A stretch of DNA of 64,000 bases from Hibiscus mutabilis (taxonomy: Eukaryota > Streptophyta > Magnoliopsida > Malvales > Malvaceae), in the NCBI GenBank assembly GCA_019671005.1, contig CM033728.1, positions 23,201,099-23,265,098 of the forward strand, in the 5' to 3' direction. Both the position numbers and the translations under genes were made by a program. The notes beneath the pieces were generated by a model. It did no database searches. It saw nothing but the letters and a program-made list of their open reading frames with translations, and was not told the DNA's origin. This document shows, in pieces, positions 43,231-53,566 of this stretch; the stretch's first letter is position 1; each line of letters opens with the position of its first letter.

Positions 43231-44185
43231 AACTGATTGACTCGGAGTAAAGGCTGATTGACTCAAACATACATTAGCTGGGCTATGTCGCTATAACTGT
43301 CGGAAAACAGGTCTTGTAGTCTTCGGTCCCATATTTCCCTAATCTCTTTAAGCTCCCACAGATCATTCTATTGTAGGCTCTCGTGTGTATACTTTGGCAC
43401 TACACGCTTGCTCAGCAAACTATTACCTCGGACCCGTTGATTAACCCCTGACCAATGTCGCACGACTAGGTTGATGTCGTACTCCTTAAGATACCTTTTT
43501 CCATGATGAAAGATTTTCTAATCGGGAAAACCACTTGAATCAACACCTTTATGTAATGTGGATGCAATGATAATGCAACAAAAGTATATGTAAAATAAAA
43601 ATAAAAATAAAACACAAAAAGAAATGAGTTAGTACCGGATAAAAATAATAAATACATAAATAAAAGGTAAATTTAAATAAAGTAAACAAACAGAATAACC
43701 TTATATATATCATGTCTAAACACTTAGGCTATCCGTCTGGCTCTAAAAGGGTGGGTTTTCTATATTCTCTACATGCAGTGTTGGTGCTAGGAGGTCCCCG
43801 AATTGTCCTTGTCGTCCCCTACTAAGGGTAGCAAGCCCCCGATCATCACCCATTATAGGCTTCTTTCAACCGGGTTCAAATCAGGGACCCATTTGCTTAT
43901 GCCCCTAAGAAGGAACGATATCCTCATGAAAGCATAAGGTACTCGAGCCCCGAAGGTACTTGCTAGGCCTATACAAAGGAACAATATCCTCACGAAAGCA
44001 TTAGCGTTTCCCCCCACTTAAAAGGACGGGTTTAGATGCCAAATTTTAAATGCGTTAAAATAAATGCACAATTATAACCGAATGTTAATTTAATAATCAC
44101 TTTAATCCAAAACTTCCGATACTAGTAAAATGGCAATTATTTGAAAAAGCTCGACTCTCATTTGTTTTTGAAAAACAAAACAATG
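43231..44185 (-). pseudogene. Ogre-like ORF1 N-terminal remnant and leader
   Basis: 43260-43500 parallels 13430-13600 of the other Ogre-like body: CTCCCA(C/G)A(G/-)GTCATT-like, GTAGG(C/A)TC, AC(A/T)ACGCTT(G/A)CTCAGC(A/G)AACT and CCAATGT. On the minus strand it would encode the start of ORF1, but stops are frequent. 43520-44185 is leader sequence with no coding signal; 43680-44030 contains CCCC-rich phrases only. Confidence 0.55.
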
Positions 44186-44203
44186 TCCCCAGCGCAGTTG
44201 CCA
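44186..44203 (-). promoter_or_regulatory. Ogre-like primer-binding site
   Basis: The minus strand reads TGGCAACTGCGCTGGGGA, two bases after the LTR. The form TGGC.ACT..GCTGGGGA is that of Tat/Ogre-type primer sites. I do not assign the tRNA. Confidence 0.65.
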
Positions 44204-44205
44204 TC

Positions 44206-45419
44206 TGTAACGATCTTTTTCTTACGCTAAAAAACGGGTTTCGAGGTGTTTAGGGTCTTTCAGATATTTAAAATATATTATGCAGGGTTTTATAAAAACC
44301 GTATTTTATTATTAAAAGATGGAGTCGCCACCGGCCACTAAGGTAGGCCGGACACCATAAAACCAGAGATTTTAAAATTGTCGGGTTCGGGAGTCGGTTA
44401 CGGATGAGGAAGGATTAGCACCCCCACACCGCCCAAAATTGGTATTTTAATAATTACCGCTTTATTAATATTAGACTTTCCGGATTAAAGTGACGATTAG
44501 ATTAAAATTTGGTTATAAGTGCGAGTAAATTTTAAGGACCCCGTTATTTGAGAGTAAACTGATAAACTACCATCACTGCACTTGATACTAGCCATGTTTA
44601 CTCTCGAATAAAAGGGCACCGCATTGACAATAATATATCCGAAATGCAACTTAAAACATGACAAATATAAATAAATACAATGTGATATAAATAAATACTA
44701 ACATAATAAAATACTAATCTAACATAAATAAAGTACTAATCTGAAACATACATACATAAATATTAATCTAACATATAAATAAAAACAAATCTAACATAAA
44801 TAAAATATTTAATCTAAAACATAAATAAACATACAAACTAAAAAATAACAATACAATTTTAAATTAACTAATACTGTATTAAATTATAAAAATTACAACA
44901 CAAATAAAAAGGGAAGAAAATATACCTAACTAGGAGCTCGAATGACGAACCCTAACTGAACCCCACCGAGATCTACCACGACCTCTCCAAAAATTAACTA
45001 GATCGGATCCAAAATAGGACACCGATCTAATGTTGGATCGAACCAACTGGGGCCGAGGGCACTGCCCCTAACCCCGACCAATCTTGCGGCCGGCTTGGCT
45101 CCCCATAATTTGGGTATGCCGAATGTGCTAATTTCAATGGCATTTGGTTTTTGTTTGTGTTGAGCTCCTCTCCCCATTGCCTTTTATAGGCAAAGGGGGG
45201 TATTGAGGATGACGTGGAGCACTAAGCTCCATGCATTGATTGCCCTTTTTTGCTTTTTAATTATTATTTTTATTATTTTTTACTTTACTTTTACTTTTTT
45301 TACTTTTTTATATTATATTATTATTATTATTTTGATTTTTTTATTAATTTTATATTAATAATATTACTATTAAAATAATACTAATAATACTAAAACCCGG
45401 ACAATAATCAGTGATTACA
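44206..45419 (-). repeat. Ogre-like 5' LTR (1.21 kb)
   Basis: On the plus strand TGTAACGATC to CAGTGATTACA, with matching inverted ends TGTAA/TTACA. The same right end (AGTGATTACA) terminates the fragment at 56893. Between 45240 and 45400 it is a T/A-rich low-complexity run. Confidence 0.8.
45181..45188 (-). promoter_or_regulatory. Probable TATA box of the Ogre-like LTR
   Basis: TATAAAAG on the minus strand, about 235 bp from the LTR start, preceded by a C-rich stretch. This is a reasonable U3 promoter, but the start site is unknown. Confidence 0.55.
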
Positions 45420-46498
45420 ACTCCCTGTTTGTGCAAGTTTTATATGTTGGATTGAACTTGTAAAAGGTTTTAGGTGCTTCAGATGTGTTTAGATGTATGT
45501 TTTTGAATGTTAAGTAGGAAGCATGCCTCTAAATGTTATGGATTAATGAGTTAGGCTTCCTAGAAGTGCTTAAAATGTTGGTATGTTGATGTCAAGCATG
45601 CTTATGATGTTACATGACGTTTAAGAGATGTTTAAGTTGATTGAAGAGAGCCAAAGAGTCATATGTTAGACCTAGAGGTCATTACAGGCCTTCTCATACC
45701 GGTTAAAGTACCCAAGGATCAGTACGCAGGGACTAAAACGGCTTCATTTTAAGTGTAAAATGCAAAGGGGTACTGGTACGATTAGCCGAGTATCGGTACA
45801 CCCCTTGGGTTTTGTGCATCAGATTCGTTACACGGGTTTGAGTACCGTTATGCCCCTTCATTTTTAAAGAGCCATGCCGATACGTGCGGTACTGTATCGG
45901 TACGCTATTTGGTTATTGGAGTTTTGAGAAAACGCAAAGGGGATTGGTACGGGGTCAAGACCTTATTGGTACGGGTGGGTCAACACACTGTATTAATACG
46001 GTGGTTCATGTATTAGTATATTAAGCTATTATGGTCGTTAGGTCGTATCAGTACGGACTTGCCCGTATCAATAAACCCTATTGCTTTTGTGCATGTCAGT
46101 CTGCTGAAGTTTGTAAATTGTGCAATTTGGTCCCTGAATGTCATATATGCAATTACTTGAGCCTGGGTGATTGTTATGAGCTAAAATTAAACATGTGAGC
46201 ATGAAATTGGACTAATGAAGGATTGGTAATTCTAATTTCAAGTTAGACCCTGTAATTTGTGGAAATTATGTTTTGGTCCCTAATGTGCGTGTTTGTGCAA
46301 TTGAATCCTATTTTGAAATCTAATTTCAATGAAACATTTATGCTGAAGCTTATTCACCTTAGGAATTATAATGATGCATTTAGATAAGATAAAAGAAAAA
46401 AAATGGTCTAGTTTAGGTTATTAGCTCAGTTTGCTTCGGCAAACCTAATGTAACCCTTTTAGCTCAGTTCTCGGCTAGGCCGGGTCAAGGGGGTTACA
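45420..46498 (+). mobile_element. 3' part of a Tekay-like (B-type) LTR
   Basis: Aligns with the last kilobase of the B1 and B2 LTRs: ATTACAGGCC (45692), a GGTACGG motif cluster (45685-46078), a GATAAGATAAAAGAAAAAAAATGG-like run (46384) and the end GGGTCAAGGGGGTTACA (46482-46498). The left side is cut at the Ogre-like LTR end. The right side gives TTGGATCAAGC, a remnant of the B primer region, then A3. Confidence 0.8.
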
Positions 46499-46504
46499 TT
46501 GGAT

Positions 46505-46870
46505 CAAGCAAAAATCTTATGCCCAAATCTATTTTCAACGAATAGGCATAGGCAAGGCGAGACCCACCACAGTCATATTGCAGCTTGCCGATAGATCATA
46601 TATACATCCCGAGGGAAAATTGAAGAAATTTTGGTAAGAGTTGATAACTTTATTTTTTCCCATTGATTTTATTGTTTTGGATTGTGAAGCAGATGAGTTT
46701 GCAGCCATCATTCTTGGGAGACCATTCTTAGGAATGGGGAGAACCTTGATCGACATTGAAAGAGGAGAACTCACCATGAAGGTGAACGAGCAGCTAGTCA
46801 CTCAGAGTGTTCAAAACACTCAAGGATGCTGACGATCCAGAGGAATGCTAAGAAATTTAAGTCACGACAA
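46505..46870 (+). pseudogene. A3 protease fragment
   Basis: Starts at NLMPKSIF-like codons (46515, just after where the DLGAS active site would be). It contains QLADRSYIHPEGKLK, FIVLDCEADEFAAIILGRPFLGMGRTLID (read in pieces from 46664) and MKVNEQ, with frameshifts near 46640 and 46800. The catalytic Asp lies outside the fragment. Confidence 0.8.
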
Positions 46871-48286
46871 AGTTCAACTTTGATGTGGAAACCTAGGTTT
46901 TCGATCGCTTATCCAGAATTGAAGGAAACAATAAAGAGGATGACCACGTGGAGACCTATGACACATTCCTATATGAATAAATGTTAATTGCCAAGGCAAT
47001 TCGCTGGTATACTGATATAATGAATTTTCTTATAAGTGATATTTTACCTTATGATTTTTCTTATCAGGGAAAGAAGCGGTTCCTACATAATGCTAAGCAT
47101 TATTGTTGAGATGAGCCTCTTTTGTTTAAACAATATGCAGATCAGGTCATAAGAAGATGCATTCCTGAGAAGGAGCATAAAATATACTCTAACAATGGCA
47201 TTCCTCATCCTATGGAGGCCATTTTGGAGGGACTCGCACAACAACAAAAGTCTTACAACCAGGCTTTTATTTGCCTACTCTATATAAAGATGCTCATGAG
47301 TTCTACAAGCAGTGTGATCGATGTCAAAGAACTAGGAATATTTCAAGGCTGCATGAGATGCCATTGCAAAACATCCTTGAGGTAGAATTGTTTGACGTTT
47401 GGGGCATTGACTTTATGGGGGCCTTCCTACCATCATATGGCAACATTTACATTCTACTCGCTGTGGACTACGTGTCCAAGTGCGTTGAAGTAGTTGCAAC
47501 TCCTAAAAATGATTCAAAGACTATTCAAAGATTTCTACAAAAGAACATATTCTCACGGTTAAGAGTACCGAAGGCAATTATCAGTGATGAGGGCAATTAT
47601 TTTGAAAACAAACTTATTGCCAAGGTGTTGATATGCTTTGGGGTTACCCATAAAATTGCCACGGCATATCACCTGCAGACTAACAGGCAAGCTGAGATCT
47701 ACAATCGTGAATTGAATATTCTCTTGGAGAAAGCAGTAAATCCTTCACTCAATGATTGGTCTACTAGGCTCAATGATGCACTTTGGGCTTACCGAACCGC
47801 ATACAAGATACCCCTAGGCATGTCTCCCTATAGACTTGTCTACGGCAAGTCCTGTCACCTTCTTGTAGAGGTCGAGCATAAAGCTTATTGGGCCATTTCA
47901 ACAATGAACATGGATTGGGAGAAAGCTGGATTGAAGCGTTTGTTGGACCTGAATAAGATTGAAGAATTTTGAGCATCCGCCTATGACAATGCCAAGCTGT
48001 ATAATGAGAAAACAAAAAGATGGCATGATATAAAGATTTTGCCACGACAATTCTTACCAGGGCAAATGGTGCTTCTTTATAACTCACGCCTTAAACTTTT
48101 TCCAGGTAAAATTAAATCACGATGGACTGGACCATTTGAGGTGGTTAAACCTACACCCATGGTGCCATTATGATCCGATCGATAAATAATATATCTGAGT
48201 TCAAGGTCAATGGGCAAAGATTAAAGCACTATGTTGGGAGCCATGTTGAAAGAGACAAGCTCACAATCTTCTTGGGAGATGCATGA
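46871..48286 (+). pseudogene. A3 linker and integrase
   Basis: The protease tail runs directly into DRLSRIEGNNKEDDH (46900-46940), the RNase H-integrase linker, so about 2 kb of RT and RNase H is missing. A TAA at 46977 and one TTGCCAAGGCAA dyad precede RWYTDIMNFLI. Integrase has the zinc region (CDRCQRTRN, 47311), GIDFMGAF (first Asp, about 47405), IISDEG (about 47580) and a RQAEIYNREL motif with the catalytic Glu (about 47690). LWAYRTAYKIPLGMSPY and VEHKAYWA follow. After a TGA at 47970 the C-terminal LFPGKIKSRWTGPFEV follows, with a shift near 48165, and ends GDA-stop at 48284-48286. The catalytic triad is present. Confidence 0.87.
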
Positions 48287-48971
48287 AAACGCTCTTGCTG
48301 AGGATTTTTCATTTTATTTTTTAGTTAATTTTTTGGGATTTGTATTTTTTTAATTTGTTTTGGGATTTTTTATCTCTTTATTTATTTGGATTTTCGTATA
48401 ATTAGTTGTTTTGGTTATTTTTAGTTTAAATTTTCAATTTGTTATTTTCGGTTAGTTAGGTTGTTTATTTTAAATTGTTTTTGAATTTTGTTATTTATCT
48501 TTCTTTTATCTCTTTTATTTTTGAATTCTAATTTTTCTCTTTTCATTTATCCCTTCCTTTTATTTTATTTGATTCTCTTTATTTATTTATTTTAGGTCAA
48601 GAGTTCAATGTGGAGAAGGATTGAAGAATTTGTTGGGAATTTTTCCCAAGGGAGATCAAGATCGGCGATTAAGGTAGGTTTAAATACCTAATTATTTTCA
48701 AACCCTGGTAATATTTCATCCATTTTTTCCTTAACCCTAGCTGCACCACTCTCTTCCCCTTTCATCATTATTTTCTTTTTCAGCCATTGGTGAGACTTCA
48801 TTCAACCTTTCACTTTTCCATCACACTCCATTCATTTCACCATTATAACACCAACCCTCCATCTTTCCCATTCATTTATTCTCTTATACTCACTTCATAT
48901 TCTTCACACTTTCTTTTCTCCATTGTTGAAATCTTGAGTTTTTCTTTTCTTCTTCTCCTTGAACTGAAATT
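48287..48971 (+). other. A3 T-rich spacer before the downstream gene
   Basis: 48300-48600 is almost continuously T-rich low-complexity sequence. 48600-48971 is a leader with CT-rich stretches. No protein motif recognised. The A2 counterpart is 21753-22372. Confidence 0.6.
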
Positions 48972-50409
48972 ATGTCTACAAACCTCAAAACCATAGATGA
49001 AATTGGTCTGCCACGCATGCCACAACCATCATACCTTAAGTTCACCACGGTTGCAGTACAATAGCAGTTCGAAGAGAAGTTTATGACAAGACAAGTTTGG
49101 GAGGATAAAGGCTTTGCCTATGACATGGCTCACCCGAGTTTTGGTCTTGAGGAGTCCATATATGCCACAATCGAGAGTCACAAATGGCCAATTATTTGTG
49201 AACAACCGACCAGAGTAAACGTCTCATGGGTAAGAGAATTTTATTCTCTTATTTCTAGTCCATATAACCCAATTGTATTTGTACGTGGCAGGGCCATTCT
49301 TCTCGACGCTACCACCAACAACGCCTATTATGGTTTGTTTTTCGAAGAAGACAAACATGCTAAGTTCATGGAGAACGTGACTCGAAAGAAGCTGGACCAA
49401 GTTTTGAAGGATCTTACCATTGAAGGAACGAAATGGAACAAGCGAGAGCTTAAAGGAACGGTAAACCGCATCATGCTAAAATCGGAAGCTAAGTTGTGGA
49501 CTAACTTTATTACGACTAGCTTAATGCCTACCACACACAACACCATTGTTTTATTGTCCTGATTGTTATTATTGCACTCTATTATTCATAAGCGTGTTAT
49601 TAATGTTGGGCAAATAATTGTGAATGATATTTATGCATGCAGTAAAAAGGATGTAGAAGCATTATTTTTCCCAACTTAATATATATTTTGTGTGAGAAAG
49701 AAAAGGTACCAGTCGAGCTAACTGATGAATGACTGCCAAAGAAGTATGGGTGGACAAAGGCACAATACATGCGAGTGATGGAAGAAGGAATGCCACGACC
49801 AGTTGCACCGAAACCAACTATCCCAGTTGCCCCGGCAAGTGCACATATTGCGGAAAAAGACACTGCACCAAATGAATTTGCCCCGACAAGTTCCCAAGGG
49901 ATGGTCGACCTAGTACGCCCTTTGTTAGAAAAGTTTGAACTCATGAAGGAGCAAGAAATGAAGTTCCTGCGGTATATCAAGGATCAGGATGTTTCACTTG
50001 CACGAATCATTTTAGAGAAGTACCCCAATTGCCACGTACCATTCCCTGTATTCCCGGCAGAGTTACTTGCCATGGCAAGTGAGGCTGGCAAGTTTGGCCC
50101 ATTTGAGAAGGAAACTGCTGCCAAGGATAAAGAGAAGAAACCAATGACTGAACCGACACATACTAAATCGACTGTTGATCCTGCAGATTCTAAAGACACC
50201 ACGTTCTCTCTGTTAATGTCCCAACCATCAGATGCACAGCCACTGAAGCCTACGAAGTGTAAAGCTTCACCAGTTAATAAAGCCGATATGATGGGTGAGC
50301 CAGAGGAGAGGTAGAGGAAACTGAAGCTCCAACCCCTATACCACCAACAAGAAAGAAACCAGCACGTATCAAAAAACGTGTTATGCACATGGCCATCAGG
50401 AAACTTTAA
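48972..50409 (+). pseudogene. A3 post-integrase gene (plant-transposon-protein-like)
   Basis: Start ATG 48972 (MSTNLKTIDEIGLP). A TAG at 49062 interrupts. The main domain 49083-49562 has VNVSWVREFYSLI, NPIVFVRGRAILLDATTNN, KLDQVLKDLTIEGTKWN and SLMPTTHNT, matching A2 and resembling the family annotated as putative plant transposon protein. A broken hydrophobic segment (49563-49720) follows. The C-terminal half (49769-50314) is Pro/Ala/Lys-rich, with an amphipathic DLVRPLLEKFELMKEQEMK helix, and part is encoded by TTGCC.CGGCAAG dyads. After a shift at about 50314 a basic tail RKKPARIKKRV ends at 50409. The basic tail could be a nuclear signal. Function unknown. Confidence 0.65.
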
Positions 50410-50482
50410 GATAGAGGTGATGACCTCTCTAACTAGCATTTGTATTTTTTATTTTTTTCTTCTTGTCTTCATTTTGTTTTCA

Positions 50483-50519
50483 TGCATTGAGGATAATCAT
50501 TTCCTCGACTTTGGGGGGA
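50483..50519 (+). promoter_or_regulatory. A3 internal polypurine-like signature
   Basis: GCATTGAGGATAATCAT followed by GACTTTGGGGGGA. It has the same layout (weak stem around AGGA, then a TTTGGGGGG tract) as the LTR-adjacent signature, 745 bp upstream of the LTR. Counterpart of 5011-5049 in A1. Confidence 0.6.
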
Positions 50520-50837
50520 TTATCTTTGCTTGTTTCATAGTTAGTTGCATTTGCATTCATTTGTTTGTCCTTTCATGTTTTTCATGTTAGTATGCATTTT
50601 TCATGATAGTTTGTGTCACTTGCCATGACAGTTTGCCTGACTGAACTTGTTAATAACCTACTATGCTATCTGATGATGATTTAATTGACACGGCATTAGG
50701 TTAAGAGAACTTTTGACTCTAGGCTTAGCATAGAAAGTTGCTTAGGATTTTGTTATGATGCTACTTTAATAAACACTGTTGTGACTTGTTAATCTAGGAG
50801 AACCTAGTGAACCTTAGGCAAGAAATATTAGAACAAC

Positions 50838-51006
50838 GCTAGAGGTGCCCAACTGGCTCTAGCGAAAAAAATGAATGATGAATGAATCTTTGCTAGAGGT
50901 GCCCAAAATTGGCTCTAGTCTTAGGGATTCTAAAAATGCTAGAGGTGTCTATTTGACTCTAGTACAAAAAATGGAATTGCTAGAGGTACCCGAAACTGGC
51001 TCTAGT
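50838..51006 (+). repeat. Cluster of four GCTAGAG/CTCTAGC hairpins
   Basis: Units at 50838-50863, 50892-50919, 50938-50963 and 50979-51006. The first is a perfect 7-bp stem GCTAGAG...CTCTAGC around a 12-base loop beginning GTGCCC. The others end CTCTAGT. Spacing is 41-54 bp. The stems are kept while loops and spacers vary. A1 has three units. Confidence 0.8.
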
Positions 51007-51225
51007 TAGATCGCTTGCCTCAGCAAGTTTTGCTTGGAACTCTTATGATTTGCTTGTTCATAACTACGTACACACTTGACTTGCACCATACTGAACTTTG
51101 AGTAATTTTTCTATGTTTTGCCAAAAGTCACAAAGGTAATTAATGCTAGTTGCCATGGTTTTGATGATTGAAGTAAGGTACGCAACTTGTTCGTGTCTGA
51201 TGTTTTGGCAAGTGTTTGTTAGTTT

Positions 51226-51264
51226 TGCATTGCTTGAGGACAAGCAATAGTTCAAGTTTGGGGG
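51226..51264 (+). promoter_or_regulatory. A3 hairpin and polypurine tract at the 3' LTR
   Basis: ATTGCTTG (51229-51236), loop AGGA, CAAGCAAT (51241-51248) form a perfect 8-bp stem. Eight bases later AAGTTTGGGGG adjoins the LTR TGTATTAGG at 51265. The tract is the plus-strand primer position. Confidence 0.8.
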
Positions 51265-52915
51265 TGTATTAGGTGTTGAAAAGTACTAGTCTCCTACCCT
51301 TTTTACTCATATTATTGTTAAACTTATGCTCATTTTAGTTGCATTAGTAGTCATTCATGCATAAGTTTGTAGTTTCTTAGTTCAATAGGCTTGGCCATAC
51401 ATTTTTATTTCCTTTTGTAGAAAAGTGCTACTCTTTTGCTCTTTTGTAGTGCATGACGATTTGCCGAGCCAATTACCGAAGTCGGACGTGGCAAGAAGGG
51501 ATTAAATCGGCTAGGATTCCCAACCGACTAATTCAAATTCAAAATGCAAAGGATATTATCCCCATTTTATTTATTTTAAATCAGCTACATTATCTCCTAT
51601 ATTTGAAATTCAAAATGGAAGCCTACTTTCTACCAAATTCTCACGCAACAACTCACCTCCACACTTATTTAAAGGGATCGAAACACATGAATCAAGAGAA
51701 GGGAATTTGGGGATCAGTTTGTGAGAGAGATCAAAAGGGAAAGAATGATTGTGGGAAGAGTGATCGGTTTGAGGAGCTCATCTCTTCTTTCATTTTTGTA
51801 ATCGCACATCACCCTTCATGTTGGGAAAATATTTCTTTGTATTTTCTTTTCACCCAACCATGAACTAAACTTAGATGATTTGGGTTATTAGGTTTTGAGA
51901 GGTTTTTGTATGGATGATTTGGTTTTGGTTAAGTTTAAATGCACAATGTTGGTTCAATTCCTATTCTTGCAATTCAAGTAGTTTAATGCTTGAGTGGAGA
52001 ATCATTTGTTGAAACTCAAATACCTAAATTGGTGACAGCACAAGGAATGGTGAGATCAATGGTGATTCACGGGAATGAATCACTCTAATGAAGTGACAGC
52101 CATTGGAGGTTCCTCAACCGAGTTGATTTCCAAACATTACAAGACTTGACAGAGATTAACGAACTAAATTGAATCCAGGTTTACTAACATTGCGAGAGCT
52201 GAAGAAAATCAATCCCTTTCGTGAACCAAGTTTTTGGAAAAGTGACAAAGTGAAGGAAGCTTAGGGAAGGAGAAAATTTCAAGCGGCTAATAAGAGTTTA
52301 ATAAAAGATGTTGTTCATCCTTGGTAAAGTAACATGTGACGACGTATCACCATGGTTTGTACAAGCATCAGCCTTAAAGTTAGAAATAACATGAAGGTAG
52401 TGAAGAACACTCTGTCAAGCATTGGAGACACAACTAACCTGCCAAGGCATCACACTTGCCGCAACAATTAACTTTCAAAGGCAATCACTTGCTCAGAAGA
52501 GCCCTACTCTGTCTCAACCACTTGCTATTGCATTTCACTGTTCATGGAGAGCCCTACTTCCAGCAAACTACTTGCCTGAGCAATTACTTGCCATGACAAT
52601 CTACTTGCCAAAGTAACTCACTTGCATCCAACATTCAACCTGCCAAAGCAACTCACCTGACATACTCTCAATCCTAATAAGCCAACCTACTCTCTCATTA
52701 ATTCCCTTATTTGTCTTCAATCTTTATTTACTTTGTTTTGGATACCTCTTTATCACTCTCTATGACTATAATTTTCTTCTTATTTCAGTGCAAGGAATCA
52801 AAAAGCACAAGTCTTTCAGCCCAGTCCCTATAGAGACGATACTCTTTTATTCATCACTTTATTACTTGCGATGTGTTCGCTTGCACCAATTATATAGCAC
52901 TCAAAACACGCAACA
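51265..52915 (+). repeat. A3 3' LTR (1.65 kb)
   Basis: TGTATTAGGTG to ACACGCAACA. Its edges match the reversed A1 and A2 LTRs (TGTTGAAAAGTAC; TAGCACTCAA...GCAACA; AGACGATACTC at 52834). Mid-LTR similarity to A1 is lower, so it is a diverged subfamily. 52435-52640 is dense in TTGCC and GGCAA words (TTGCCATGACAA, TTGCCTGAGCAA). Confidence 0.87.
51664..51675 (+). promoter_or_regulatory. Probable TATA box of the A3 LTR
   Basis: CTTATTTAAAGG, about 400 bp into the LTR, matching CCTATTTAAAGG of A1 in sequence and location. Confidence 0.5.
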
Positions 52916-52941
52916 ATAATCGCAATTTATAAAGAGGCAAC

Positions 52942-53127
52942 TCAATTAAGCTTACAAAAAAATTGATTTCTTTGAATTACTATCGAGTAATTCTTACAAA
53001 TTTGACTTACTCTTGTGCTATGTCCCAAGAGATAAGTTACTACCACATCGAGCTTTCCCTGATCATCACAATGAAGCCGTTCTAGTATCATGTTTTTATA
53101 TTTATCAAACCAATAGTCTATCGACAT
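52942..53127 (-). pseudogene. F gag N-terminal fragment
   Basis: Sixty-one codons with WFDKYKNMILERLHCDDQGK and VVVTYLLGHSTRVSQICKN. It resembles the chromovirus gag segment where a W...(I/L)...L.C.(D/E)..K..... Y.L.G.A..WW pattern is expected; the WW is not kept. It ends where A3 sequence begins. Weak identification supported by the primer site 420 bp upstream. Confidence 0.45.
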
Positions 53128-53549
53128 TGGTTTTCCATCAATGCCCTACCTAAATTCTAACACTTCAAGACTTCCCAACTCTCTAGTAGTAAAAGTCTAA
53201 GGAACTTGGGGTTGAATTTCATCTAAAATCATATCCAAGGTTCAAAATAATAAACCTTGGTTTAACTAGGTATTTCCAACTACACCATCACATTAACATC
53301 ATATTGAGCGGAAAATGATTAATGATTAACCTTGTTACTACTTTTATTGGCCTCATTCTTACCTAACTGTTCGATCATTCAACACGATCTCTCAACTTTG
53401 AACATCTATAACTTTATACAATCAATTCAATAAGTAGTTGCATCAAGTCACTCAAGAACCAATATAGTAATTATGACATCCTAGTGGTATGTATACACTT
53501 ACTGACTGATAACAAGCTCAGTTTGGATCCAAAACCAGCTAAACATATA

Positions 53550-53561
53550 GCTCTGATACAA
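53550..53561 (-). promoter_or_regulatory. F primer-binding site (tRNA-Met type)
   Basis: The minus strand reads TTGTATCAGAGC, a few bases after the LTR end GGTGATACA at 53567. One mismatch to TGGTATCAGAGC. Confidence 0.75.
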
Positions 53562-53566
53562 TTGAA

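Larger units (their letters stand above)
42528..45419 (-). mobile_element. Ogre/Tat-like deletion derivative, minus orientation
   Basis: Two direct copies of an LTR end (42528-43230 and 44206-44935 align, starting TGTAGTGATC and TGTAACGATC) enclose about 975 bp of internal sequence with a primer site next to the right copy and an ORF1 remnant. The left copy is truncated at its junction with the internal part, so most of the element was deleted. Confidence 0.75.
46499..52915 (+). mobile_element. A3: Athila-like element, 5' truncated, 3' LTR present
   Basis: A plus-strand relative of A1 and A2 starting in mid-protease. RT and RNase H are deleted. It has integrase, a post-integrase gene, hairpin cluster, polypurine signature and the 3' LTR 51265-52915. 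No 5' LTR is present in the window. To the right it is followed by chromovirus gag, so A3 probably inserted in F. Confidence 0.87.

Noticed and set aside
48787..48996. Open frame with Phe/Ser-rich leader before the A3 downstream gene
   Set aside because: It overlaps the proper start at 48972 in another frame and reflects a CT-rich leader.
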